Below, in pieces: positions 32,049 through 38,454 of a stretch of 43,223 nucleotides of DNA. Every line of letters starts with the position of its first letter. Position 1 is the first letter of the stretch. The notes beneath the pieces were generated by a model that had not been told where the DNA came from, searched no databases, and saw only the letters and a list, made by a program, of their open reading frames with translations. The stretch comes from RGIG5579 sp045601445 (lineage in GTDB: Bacteria > Bacillota > Clostridia > Oscillospirales > SIG627). Made by a program: the position numbers and the translations under genes. The stretch is from contig JAZRZQ010000065.1 in NCBI GenBank assembly GCA_045601445.1, positions 1 to 43,223 on the forward strand, in the 5' to 3' direction.

Positions 32049-33329
32049 TCACAGGCCGAGAAGTTTCTCCAAAGCCGCAAGACGTGCACAAATCGTAATA
32101 TACTTTGCGATCGGACCGACGTTTTCAATCAAAACGTTACTGGGGGCAATGCGCAGGTTCGAGTCGTTCGGGTCGTTCTTGTAGGGGTAAGTAGCACCAA
32201 CGTTCGTGAGAGTAACGCCGATTTCTTTTGCTAAATTCCAAGTGCGTTTTGCAGTACCGCTCATTACCTCGAGGCTGACAAAATAGCCGCCTCTCGGCTT
32301 AATCCAACTTGCAATACCGCTATCGCCAAAGCCCTCTTCAAAGGTCTTGGTAACAGCATCAAACTTGGGGCGAAGAATGTCGGCGTGCTTTTTCATCGTG
32401 CGGTACACACCGTCCGCATCCTTGAAGTAACGGTAGTGACGAAGCTGATTGACCTTGTCGTAACCGAGGCCTTCCATAGAAAGCATCTTTTCAAGCCAAG
32501 TAATGTTGGCCTTGGAGGAAGCGGCAAAGCAAACACCACCGCCTGCGAGGGTGATTTTGGAGGTCGAACAGAAGGAAAAGACGATGTCTTCATTGCCGTA
32601 TTTCTTCGCTTCGCTGTGGATGTTCAAAAGGGAATCCTTTTCATCGTACAGATCGTGTACCAGATAAGCATTATCCCAAAAAATTCTGAAATCCTTGGCC
32701 TTCGGCTGGAGCTTGGCAAAGCGGACCACCGTTTCATCACTGTATGTAATGCCGGTCGGGTTGGAATACTTCGGCACACACCAAATACCCTTGATCGTCT
32801 CGTCATTGCGAACGGCGTCTTCGATGAAATCCATATCAGGGCCTGTGGAGAGCATCTTAACGGGAATCATCTCGATTCCGAGGTGCTCGCAAATTGAAAA
32901 GTGACGGTCATAACCCGGGGCAGGGCAGAGGAAACGAACCTTGTCATATTTTCCCCAAGCCTTTTCCGATTGTTCAAAGCCGATCGCCATCGCATCAACG
33001 ATAATGTTGTACATCAAGTTAAGCGAGGAGTTTCCGCCGGTGAAGATTTCATCCTCTTCGACGTCCATAATTTGCGCGAAAATACGCTTTAATTCGGGAA
33101 TACCGGTAGGAAGGCCGTAATTGCGCACGTCAAATCCGGTTTCGCACTTGCAGTCCTCGGCAGTTTCCAGAATGGTCATCAATTCCATACATAGATCAAG
33201 CTGAGCTTTTTCGGGCTTTCCCCTTGACATATCAAGGCTCAGCTTCTGATCCTTGATTTCTTGCCACTGAGCACGAACCCGAGCGTATTCGGATTGTAGC
33301 TGATTCTTATCTAAATCGGTGTACTTCAT
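32049..33329 (-). CDS. class Ic aspartate-type aminotransferase
   Basis: The 426-residue PLP enzyme has 'LSLDMSRGKPEKAQLDL' at the N-terminus, a substrate loop 'YGLPTGIPELKRIF', 'FWDNAYLVHDLY' (pyridine-nitrogen Asp and Tyr), and the PLP lysine K258 in 'FCSTSKITLAGGG'. It ends with 'NLRIAPSNV' containing the carboxylate-binding Arg. Sequence pattern and length fit the class Ic group of aspartate aminotransferases (Asp_aminotransf), which move amino groups between aspartate or related acids and 2-oxoglutarate. AAGGAG precedes the ATG. It is transcribed alone from its own promoter with an mRNA leader of about 75 nt. Confidence 0.88.
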   Translation of the reverse strand: MKYTDLDKNQLQSEYARVRAQWQEIKDQKLSLDMSRGKPEKAQLDLCMELMTILETAEDCKCETGFDVRNYGLPTGIPELKRIFAQIMDVEEDEIFTGGNSSLNLMYNIIVDAMAIGFEQSEKAWGKYDKVRFLCPAPGYDRHFSICEHLGIEMIPVKMLSTGPDMDFIEDAVRNDETIKGIWCVPKYSNPTGITYSDETVVRFAKLQPKAKDFRIFWDNAYLVHDLYDEKDSLLNIHSEAKKYGNEDIVFSFCSTSKITLAGGGVCFAASSKANITWLEKMLSMEGLGYDKVNQLRHYRYFKDADGVYRTMKKHADILRPKFDAVTKTFEEGFGDSGIASWIKPRGGYFVSLEVMSGTAKRTWNLAKEIGVTLTNVGATYPYKNDPNDSNLRIAPSNVLIENVGPIAKYITICARLAALEKLLGL

Positions 33330-33412
33330 ATCCTAATCTCCTTACCGTTTCGAAAATTCTTGATAATGACAGTTGGTTTCCATCAAAAAATGCGATGATA
33401 AAATCATCAAAT

Positions 33413-33441
33413 ATTATATAACAATCGGGGACTTAATTCAA
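33413..33441 (-). promoter_or_regulatory. sigma-A promoter of the aminotransferase gene
   Basis: Minus strand: -35 TTGAAT (33441-33436), 17-bp spacer, -10 TATAAT (33418-33413). The leader contains a small hairpin GATGAT/ATCATC; no riboswitch class is recognised. Confidence 0.75.
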
Positions 33442-33473
33442 TAGATAATAACAATTTTTTTGGATTTTTCCAT

Positions 33474-33507
33474 AAAAAAGGCGACAATCCAAAGTTGAAT
33501 TGTCGCC
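33474..33507 (-). terminator. terminator of the SF0329-like gene
   Basis: Minus strand: GGCGACAAT (33507-33499) pairs perfectly with ATTGTCGCC (33488-33480), followed by TTTTTT. Confidence 0.9.
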
Positions 33508-33512
33508 AAGTC

Positions 33513-34028
33513 TTAGATGAATTCCGCTTTGCAACGAAGAGCAAAGAGCTTTCGGAGCCATTCCGGCCTATTATCTATTATTTCTTTTAACTTCAGCAGA
33601 GAACGCTTCCCGATCCTTCGATCGAGAACAGCAAACATCTCTACGAGGGGATTGTCGGAAAAAAGGCTCGCTTGAACGTCTTGATTGCGATATTGTTTTA
33701 ATGCATCCGTAAATTCCTCATCCGTATATTCTGTTCTGTCGAGAATCGTGTAGCGATTCAGCAAGGTCCAGTATTCTTCCCAGTATTCCATACGACCAAA
33801 GGGATCGGGATTTGTTTTGTAGCCGCATGCAATAAAATAACTGTTTACCGTTTCCCAGGAAAAACGCTTAAAGAGCTGATCGTCAACGTAGACCTCGAAC
33901 AGGCAGCAGCCATCCATTCCTTTGTAGGTTGTGCAGTTATAACGGATTCTTTGAGACAAGGAGTCGGCGAGCATTTCATCTTCCAAGTATTTTCTCATGC
34001 CGCTCCAAGAAGAGAGAATTTTGGGCAT
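33513..34028 (-). CDS. SF0329-like family protein, unknown function
   Basis: A 171-residue soluble protein. The N-terminal part 'WSGMRKYLEDEMLADSLSQR', followed by 'RYNCTTYKGMDGCCLFEVYV' and 'VNSYFIACGY', resembles the SF0329 family (named after a Shigella protein), whose role is unknown to me. The C-terminal half is helical ('LVEMFAVLDRRIGKRSLLKL', then 'EWLRKLFALRCKAEF'). A strong GGGGGG lies 7 nt before the ATG. A terminator follows. It lies directly downstream of the hairpin array at 34201-34405 on the minus strand, but a terminator at 34098-34131 separates them. No convincing promoter of its own was found. Confidence 0.65.
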   Translation of the reverse strand: MPKILSSWSGMRKYLEDEMLADSLSQRIRYNCTTYKGMDGCCLFEVYVDDQLFKRFSWETVNSYFIACGYKTNPDPFGRMEYWEEYWTLLNRYTILDRTEYTDEEFTDALKQYRNQDVQASLFSDNPLVEMFAVLDRRIGKRSLLKLKEIIDNRPEWLRKLFALRCKAEFI

Positions 34029-34097
34029 TTGATACCCCCCCTTTTTTGTACTTTCTTTTACTTCCGGGGAACATTGAAAATTGAAAATCTAAAAAGT

Positions 34098-34131
34098 AAA
34101 AATCGACATCCTTCTGTCGAAGAATGTCGAT
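34098..34131 (-). terminator. minus-strand terminator at the left end of the hairpin array region
   Basis: Minus strand: ATCGACAT-x-CTTC / GAAG-x-ATGTCGAT (12 paired bases, one mismatch, 4-nt loop) is followed by TTTTT. It would stop transcripts coming from tRNA-Ser through the array. Confidence 0.75.
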
Positions 34132-34133
34132 AT

Positions 34134-34162
34134 TTGTCTATGGGCTACAAAAAAGATATTTT
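34134..34162 (+). promoter_or_regulatory. possible promoter reading into the hairpin array
   Basis: -35 TTGTCT at 34134-34139, 17-bp spacer, -10 TATTTT at 34157-34162. It is a moderate match only, pointing at the array and its terminator at 34377-34405. Confidence 0.35.
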
Positions 34163-34200
34163 CGGCAGTTTTGTCGTATGAATTTGAACTCTTACAGAAA

Positions 34201-34405
34201 ATGAAATCCTTGCTGACGCAAGGATGAAATCAGCTAACGCTGATGAAATCTTCGGCTTTGCCTCAGATGAAATTAAATCCACCCATCCGCCGTCGAGGCG
34301 GATTTCACCCAACGAAGTTGGATTTCATCGTCGAAGACGATTTCACCCACCAGCAAGGGTGGATTTAGTTGAAACCGACAGATTCCTGTCGGAATCTGTC
34401 TTTTT
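34201..34405 (+). repeat. array of seven short hairpins with GAA/TTC linkers, ending in a terminator
   Basis: No gene lies between 34029 and 34406; this array fills most of it. Stems in order (5' arm/3' arm): ATCCTTGC/GCAAGGAT (34206-34225); ATCAGC/GCTGAT (34229-34244); ATCT..GGC/GCC..AGAT (34248-34268); ATCCGCC/GGCGGAT (34285-34303); CCAAC/GTTGG (34309-34321); ATCGTC/GACGAT (34327-34341); CCACC/GGTGG (34347-34362). Consecutive hairpins are joined by GAA (34226, 34245, 34269) on the left and TTC (34304, 34324, 34342) on the right. An outer stem AATTAAATCCACCC (34271-34284) / GGGTGGATTTAGTT (34357-34370) can enclose the right half. Stem sequences differ from one another while pairing is kept. 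Confidence 0.85.
34377..34405 (+). terminator. plus-strand terminator at the right end of the hairpin array
   Basis: A perfect 10-bp stem GACAGATTCC (34377-34386) / GGAATCTGTC (34391-34400), loop TGTC, then T5. An alternative stem CCGACAG (34375-34381) / CTGTCGG (34386-34392) uses the same bases. The T-run ends one base before the tRNA-Ser 3' end. Confidence 0.85.
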
Positions 34406-34406
34406 C

Positions 34407-34498
34407 TGGCGGAAAGACAGGGATTCGAACCCTGGAGTGGGTATTAGCCACTACACGATTTCCAGTCGTGCGCCTTAGACCAGCTCAGCCATCTTTCC
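34407..34498 (-). tRNA. tRNA-Ser(GGA)
   Basis: On the minus strand the acceptor GGAAAGA (34498-34492) pairs with TCTTTCC, followed by discriminator G and encoded CCA (ends 34407). The anticodon stem-loop CACGA-CTGGAAA-TCGTG gives anticodon GGA. A long variable arm (class II) lies between anticodon and T arms, and GGTTCGAATCC forms the T loop. It is 92 nt including CCA. Confidence 0.96.
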
Positions 34499-34521
34499 AT
34501 AGCACATTTGGAACGCAAATT

Positions 34522-34550
34522 ATAATAACACATCATTTTAGAAAAATCAA
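34522..34550 (-). promoter_or_regulatory. promoter of tRNA-Ser
   Basis: Minus strand: -35 TTGATT (34550-34545), 17-bp spacer, -10 TATTAT (34527-34522). The start is predicted about 15 nt before the mature tRNA. Confidence 0.6.
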
Positions 34551-34558
34551 GCCTTTTT

Positions 34559-35059
34559 TTATTTTTTATTAAAAAAAAGATGAGAATGCAGGAGGAAAGA
34601 TACGATCAGGCCGTTAAAAAGACCGCTGAAGATTGCGACGATGATAAGGATCGGAGCGTAGAAGAGAATAGCATCGCTTTGCATGATGAGCCAAAAGACA
34701 ACGCACTGCGATAAAACGTGAAACAATGAACCAAATACGCTGATGATCCAAATAAAGGATCGGTTGAAAACTTTTTTTAACAGCCACATACAAGCGAGGG
34801 AACAGATGGCGCCGGAAAGACTGTAACACAGGGTGATTAAGGAGCCGTGCGAAAAGAAGACGACAGCGACTCGGATCAAAGAAACCAAAAAAGCACTGCC
34901 TGCCGACTCGGTATAAAGAATCAGCAAGATGATCGAATTGGCAAGCCCAAGCTTGATCCCGGGGATCGGGAAGGAAAAAGACAACTGTGCTTCAAGGATC
35001 GACAGCGCGATTGCGCAGCTACAGTACAGCGAGAGTCTGGTTAAAGTCTTGATCTTCAT
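34559..35059 (-). CDS. Gx transporter family protein (heptaprenyl diphosphate synthase component I-like)
   Basis: The 166-residue membrane protein has about five helices and the pattern 'SFPIPGIKLGLANSIILLIL', which places it in the Hpre_diP_synt_I / Gx transporter family. Despite the old name it resembles the S-components of ECF-type transporters; the substrate is unknown. It starts 1 nt downstream of the NusG-II gene stop, the usual Clostridia neighbour pair, and is the last gene of the yajC operon. Its end runs into an AT-rich tract without a clear hairpin. No strong ribosome binding site is visible apart from weak matches within the end of the preceding gene. Confidence 0.83.
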   Translation of the reverse strand: MKIKTLTRLSLYCSCAIALSILEAQLSFSFPIPGIKLGLANSIILLILYTESAGSAFLVSLIRVAVVFFSHGSLITLCYSLSGAICSLACMWLLKKVFNRSFIWIISVFGSLFHVLSQCVVFWLIMQSDAILFYAPILIIVAIFSGLFNGLIVSFLLHSHLFFNKK

Positions 35060-35060
35060 A

Positions 35061-35423
35061 TTACTCTACCACAGCATCAAATGGGAGATTGGGGTTGGTA
35101 AAAGCGATTTCGATCCGATTCGGAAGGCAAACGATCGGGTATTCGGATAAATAGCCCTGCTTTTTGCAATCCTGTCCCGCGCAAACGGAGGATTCGACCC
35201 AAACTCTTTGATCCTTAATCCTAATCGTCATTTTTCCGTTTACATCAATCAGTTGATCGTCATTCACTTCAAAAATGCCGAAAACGGCACCGTCACAGGT
35301 TACCGTGACCGTGCCATTGTCTTGATCATTGCTATGAATGAGTGCTGTGCAAAATAGCACAAGCGACAGGAAAAATACAGCAAAAGAAGCGTGGATGAAA
35401 AAATTACTCTTCGTCTTCTGCAT
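35061..35423 (-). CDS. NusG domain II-containing membrane-anchored protein
   Basis: The 120-residue protein has an N-terminal transmembrane helix (about 8-29) and a NusG_II-like beta domain ('TVTVTCDGAVFGIFEVNDDQ', 'MTIRIKDQRVWVESSVCAGQ'). The end 'CLPNRIEIAF' is typical. The two cysteines in 'SVCAGQDC' (spaced Cx4C) are conserved in the family. This gene is regularly found before Gx transporter genes; the function is unknown. ATG 35423 is likely although it overlaps the 3' end of yajC by 20 bp and lacks a clear Shine-Dalgarno site, so translation probably depends on coupling to yajC. Confidence 0.78.
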   Translation of the reverse strand: MQKTKSNFFIHASFAVFFLSLVLFCTALIHSNDQDNGTVTVTCDGAVFGIFEVNDDQLIDVNGKMTIRIKDQRVWVESSVCAGQDCKKQGYLSEYPIVCLPNRIEIAFTNPNLPFDAVVE

Positions 35424-35691
35424 CAGCGGGAATTTCAACCTGTCTGACGGCCCATTTGAAAATTTTCAGCTTGTTGCGGTCAGAACCGGTTTCAATGGTA
35501 ATAATGTCGTCTTTGATTTTAACGATTCTTCCGAGAATGCCGCCGGTGGTGGAAATTTCGTCACCGATTTGGAGACTGTCTCGCATCTTGGCGGTTTCCT
35601 TTTCTTGCTTTTTTTGCGGACGGTAGATCATAAAATAAAAGATGGCAACGAATGCTACCAGCATAACGATCATCGATACTTGTTCGCCCAT
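35404..35691 (-). CDS. yajC: YajC, Sec translocase accessory subunit
   Basis: The 95-residue protein has one N-terminal transmembrane helix ('VSMIVMLVAFVAIFYFMIYR'), then 'PQKKQEKETAKMRDSLQIGD' and 'STTGGILGRIVKIKDDIITI', which is diagnostic of YajC. YajC joins SecD/SecF at the SecYEG translocon. Start 35691 is favoured by GAGGAGG with 7-nt spacing. The acidic end 'IPADAEDEE' overlaps the next gene. The SecD-like gene lies about 3.5 kb away on the same strand in a separate transcript. Confidence 0.93.
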   Translation of the reverse strand: MGEQVSMIVMLVAFVAIFYFMIYRPQKKQEKETAKMRDSLQIGDEISTTGGILGRIVKIKDDIITIETGSDRNKLKIFKWAVRQVEIPADAEDEE

Positions 35692-35720
35692 TTCATACCT
35701 CCTCAAGTTTTGTTTAGGCT

Positions 35721-35749
35721 ATTATAGTGCATTTGTTTCGATTTTACAA
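35721..35749 (-). promoter_or_regulatory. sigma-A promoter of the yajC operon
   Basis: Minus strand: -35 TTGTAA (35749-35744), 17-bp spacer, -10 TATAAT (35726-35721). Confidence 0.75.
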
Positions 35750-35780
35750 TGCCTTTGACAATTTTTTCGGAAAATGAATC

Positions 35781-35808
35781 TTGAATTTTTTTGCTGTTTT
35801 GCTATAAT
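35781..35808 (+). promoter_or_regulatory. sigma-A promoter of yqgF/ruvX
   Basis: -35 TTGAAT at 35781-35786, 16-bp spacer, -10 TATAAT at 35803-35808. It makes the internal ATG at 35840 the likely start. Confidence 0.72.
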
Positions 35809-35839
35809 GAAAGAAAAAAGAAGTGGATTGAGTTGTGAT

Positions 35840-36256
35840 ATGATTATTTTGGGTATTGATTTCGGAGACAAGCGGATGGGCGCGGCGATCTGCGATCGTG
35901 AAGAGAAGCTTGCTGTCAGCATCTCTACGGTACAGGTTCGCGGTGCGAGGGATGCTGCTGAAAAGGCAGCTGCTCTTGCATCGGAGCGTTCGGCGGAAAT
36001 GATCGTTGTCGGCATGCCTGAGAGAGCCGATGGCTTTCGCGGGGAGCGATGTGAAAAAACGGAGGTGTTTCTTTCGTTCCTTCGCAATCTTGTCACCGTT
36101 CCGATTGTGACGGTTGGAGAGCGTTACACAACCGTCCAGGCTCATTTAATGCTTTATGAGACGGGGCTGGGCGGAAGAAAGCACGTTCAGTGCGTTGATG
36201 CTCTATCTGCTCAATTGATTTTGCAGTCTTATCTCGATCAGAAGCGGCAGAACTGA
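35840..36256 (+). CDS. ruvX: YqgF/RuvX RNase H-fold nuclease
   Basis: The 138-residue protein starts 'MIILGIDFGDKRMGAAICD' with the catalytic Asp of the RNase H fold. It continues with 'IVVGMPERADGFRGERC', 'VTVGERYTTVQAHLML' and the C-terminal 'CVDALSAQLILQSYLD' that supplies further acidic residues. YqgF acts in 16S rRNA processing and is also called a putative Holliday junction resolvase. The upstream ATG at 35774 falls in front of the promoter -10 box and is rejected. The Shine-Dalgarno is weak (GTTGTGAT). Confidence 0.9.
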   Translation: MIILGIDFGDKRMGAAICDREEKLAVSISTVQVRGARDAAEKAAALASERSAEMIVVGMPERADGFRGERCEKTEVFLSFLRNLVTVPIVTVGERYTTVQAHLMLYETGLGGRKHVQCVDALSAQLILQSYLDQKRQN

Positions 36257-36293
36257 AAAAAGAGACGAATCCGAGCGGATTCGCCTCTTTTTT
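36257..36293 (+). terminator. bidirectional terminator after yqgF
   Basis: A stem AAAGAG-x-CGAATCCG / CGGATTCG-x-CTCTTT with a 2-nt loop, flanked by A and T runs, starts right at the stop codon. It also serves the convergent ceramidase-like gene. Confidence 0.88.
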
Positions 36294-36316
36294 CATATGA
36301 TATGAATCTGGAATGA

Positions 36317-37651
36317 TTATAAGGTTTTTAGAATACTGATCGCACCGTCAGTAATAATCTTTGCACAGTTCGGCGCAAAGATAGAAGCCTTTCTTTCATA
36401 GCCGTCTTCGGAGAAGGCTTCCGCGGAAGGATAGTAAGCGTTTTCCTCGCCGCCGTTGGAGCAGGAGGTAACGAATGTGGTGTCGAAATTACTTGCGTTC
36501 TTAATATCCATACCGATAGATTGGAAAGGTTCGCCGGGGATGCCGACAAAGACCAGCTCGCCGATCTTCAAAGCGGTGATGTTGAGCTGATAGAAGTCGG
36601 GGTGGTCAAGCGTTTCAACGATGCGAACCGCCTCTACATTTGAAATCGGATAATCCTTAAGCTCGGGAGCCTTGCTTCCTTTTTCCAGATAGATCTGATA
36701 CATTTCTTTGGCAACGGGAAGCATTTCGGGGGCAAAGCTTGCCTTTGCAATTTGGACTTCGGTCGAAGCAACGTTGATCTCATCAAAGGCAAGATCGTGA
36801 GCATCGTCGTAGAGCTTTAAGACCTCGCCGGCAAGAATGCGTCCCATTCTCTGCGCAACGGGAACGCCCTTTTTCCACGGAGTTTCCTTCGGAAGAAAGG
36901 GATTTCTGTGGTTTGAATCTCCTTCTGCACCGTTGAAGAAGATAACTTCTTTTTCACCGAGAAAGGCACCCTTCAAATACTCGGTCATATAGCCGGAGTA
37001 ATCAGCGCAGAATTTGTTGCCGCCGATTACGTCAGCGTGCGTGCCGAAATTGACAAGGATGATTTCCTTGGCTTCTTCGCGGATGACTCGAACGATCTGA
37101 ACGGAGTCGTCGTGCTCGCTCTCAAAACGAAGGATGTCGGGATTTCCGAAGGACGGGTTCGTTTTGACCGTTCCGTCCTTCATACGGCAACGGCGGATAA
37201 ATCCGACGCCCTTTGCTTCTCCCTTCGCGGCTTTTAAAGTCGCGGGTTTCAAGTCCTCAATGGCAAAGATTGCGCTGTCGCGGCACTGTTGAAAGAGTCT
37301 TTGCATATAAATGCGCGCAAGCTCCGAATTGGTTTGATCGGGAGCAACCAGACGGAAAGAGGTGTGGGAGTGATTGGCGGAGATGTAAATGTATCTTTCG
37401 TCGATTCCGCACGCATCAGCGATCATTTTTCTTAGTTCATAGTATCCTTTGGTTCGAATGCTGATGCATTCAACGCTGATAAACACGGCAGTTTTGCCGT
37501 TTGAGCGGAACGCGATCGTGCGAATATGCAAATCATTGATGATGCCGTCGGCGGGGCGTACGGAATAGTACCCCGGAATGTTGAATCCAAGCGGCGGGGT
37601 GATGACGTCTTCGGCATACCCTGCAAAAAGCTGATTTTGATTTTGATCCAT
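36317..37651 (-). CDS. neutral/alkaline ceramidase-like protein without signal peptide
   Basis: The 444-residue protein starts 'LFAGYAEDVITPPLGFNIPG' and has metal-ligand stretches 'YIYISANHSHTS' and 'ILVNFGTHADVIGGNKFCAD' followed by 'YSGYMTEYL', then 'FFNGAEGDSNHRN'. It resembles the N-terminal catalytic domain of neutral/alkaline non-lysosomal ceramidases (amide hydrolases using zinc). There is no signal peptide, so it is probably cytosolic. The C-terminal Ig-like domain of true ceramidases is absent. True ceramidase activity is doubtful; a related amide may be the substrate. Start 37651 has AGGAG 9 nt upstream. Confidence 0.82.
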   Translation of the reverse strand: MDQNQNQLFAGYAEDVITPPLGFNIPGYYSVRPADGIINDLHIRTIAFRSNGKTAVFISVECISIRTKGYYELRKMIADACGIDERYIYISANHSHTSFRLVAPDQTNSELARIYMQRLFQQCRDSAIFAIEDLKPATLKAAKGEAKGVGFIRRCRMKDGTVKTNPSFGNPDILRFESEHDDSVQIVRVIREEAKEIILVNFGTHADVIGGNKFCADYSGYMTEYLKGAFLGEKEVIFFNGAEGDSNHRNPFLPKETPWKKGVPVAQRMGRILAGEVLKLYDDAHDLAFDEINVASTEVQIAKASFAPEMLPVAKEMYQIYLEKGSKAPELKDYPISNVEAVRIVETLDHPDFYQLNITALKIGELVFVGIPGEPFQSIGMDIKNASNFDTTFVTSCSNGGEENAYYPSAEAFSEDGYERKASIFAPNCAKIITDGAISILKTL

Positions 37652-37701
37652 AATGTCAACTCCTTTTTTTATTGATTTCATTTTATCACATTTTCCGACC
37701 A

Positions 37702-37719
37702 TTTCCATAAAAATGGAAA
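37702..37719 (-). promoter_or_regulatory. operator-like palindrome upstream of the ceramidase-like gene
   Basis: A perfect 7-bp inverted repeat TTTCCAT-AAAA-ATGGAAA. On the minus strand it overlaps the -35 region of a possible promoter whose -10 TAAAAT is at 37685-37680 (17-bp spacing from 37703). It looks like a repressor operator; the regulator is unknown. Confidence 0.5.
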
Positions 37720-37806
37720 GATTTTATTCGTTTCATTTAAAAAGTCCATCAAAATTTAAATTTGAAAGCCAAGCCGACGCATTTGCATTTTTTTTTACAA
37801 AAGTTA

Positions 37807-37835
37807 TTAACAAATTGCATTTGATATGTTATAAT
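37807..37835 (+). promoter_or_regulatory. sigma-A promoter of the DivIVA-like/SDR operon
   Basis: -35 TTAACA at 37807-37812, 17-bp spacer, -10 TATAAT at 37830-37835. Confidence 0.72.
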
Positions 37836-37866
37836 ATGAAAACTTAATACGCAAAGAGGTATAATT

Positions 37867-38454
37867 ATGAAACCGATCTTTCGCAGTGCTATGTTTGGAT
37901 TTAATAAGGCCGACGTGGTTGCATTTGTTGCCAAGCAGAGTAAGCAGTATGAAAATAGAATTGCTGAACTCGAGGAAGAGCTCGAACGGCAAAACAGGGA
38001 ACACACAGCAGAGATGGATCGCTTTAAGTCCGACCGAGATGCTTTGGATTCCCTTCGAGCCCGTTCCTTGCAGTCGGCAGATACCGCGAAGAGAATCGAG
38101 GTGCTGTCCGAGTCGATTCTTTCCCGTTTTGATTCTTTGGAGCAGTGCAGTGAGCTTTGCGGAAATGATCGCATTCAACTCCGCGATGGGATTTTAACCC
38201 TTCAGACGGCCCTTAAGGACGCCCTTTCTTTCCGCGAAAAGGCTGAAAAGTTTGACCGACTTGCCGGCGTCTTGTCTTCCATCGTCTCGGGAAGGGAAGA
38301 GAATCTCACCGTCTCCTCTCAGTCTTCGGTCGACCCGACGGTCAGCATCCCCTCAGAGCAGAATTTTGATCGACAAGACGAGCTTTTGAAGGAACTTTTT
38401 GATTCCTTGAGGGAGCTCTGCGGCCTTTTGAAGGAGCTGGATCTGTTGCAATGA
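37867..38454 (+). CDS. DivIVA-like coiled-coil protein
   Basis: The 195-residue protein starts 'MKPIFRSAMFGFNKADVVAF', close to the membrane-binding N-terminal domain of DivIVA/GpsB-like proteins ('GFnkedV..yi'). Long coiled-coil segments follow (about 20-60 and 65-120), then a Ser-rich linker and a last amphipathic helix ('LLKELFDSLRELCGLLKELD'). Proteins of this kind organise cell poles or division sites; here that is an inference. AGAGG lies upstream of the ATG. It is coupled to the next gene by a 4-bp overlap. Confidence 0.72.
   Translation: MKPIFRSAMFGFNKADVVAFVAKQSKQYENRIAELEEELERQNREHTAEMDRFKSDRDALDSLRARSLQSADTAKRIEVLSESILSRFDSLEQCSELCGNDRIQLRDGILTLQTALKDALSFREKAEKFDRLAGVLSSIVSGREENLTVSSQSSVDPTVSIPSEQNFDRQDELLKELFDSLRELCGLLKELDLLQ

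Noticed and set aside
33330..33412. Riboswitch in the leader of the aminotransferase gene
   Set aside because: Only a small hairpin (GATGAT/ATCATC) is seen and no known riboswitch core is recognisable.
34201..34370. CRISPR array
   Set aside because: The repeated words are only about 9 bp, the intervening segments are themselves palindromes, and no cas gene is near.
34201..34405. Miniature inverted-repeat transposon
   Set aside because: No clear terminal inverted repeats or target-site duplication at the two ends; left open as an alternative but not called.
34224..34478. Plus-strand open frame of 84 codons across the hairpin array and tRNA
   Set aside because: It runs through the tRNA-Ser gene and the terminator, has no ribosome binding site and is explained by the repetitive GATGAAATC words.
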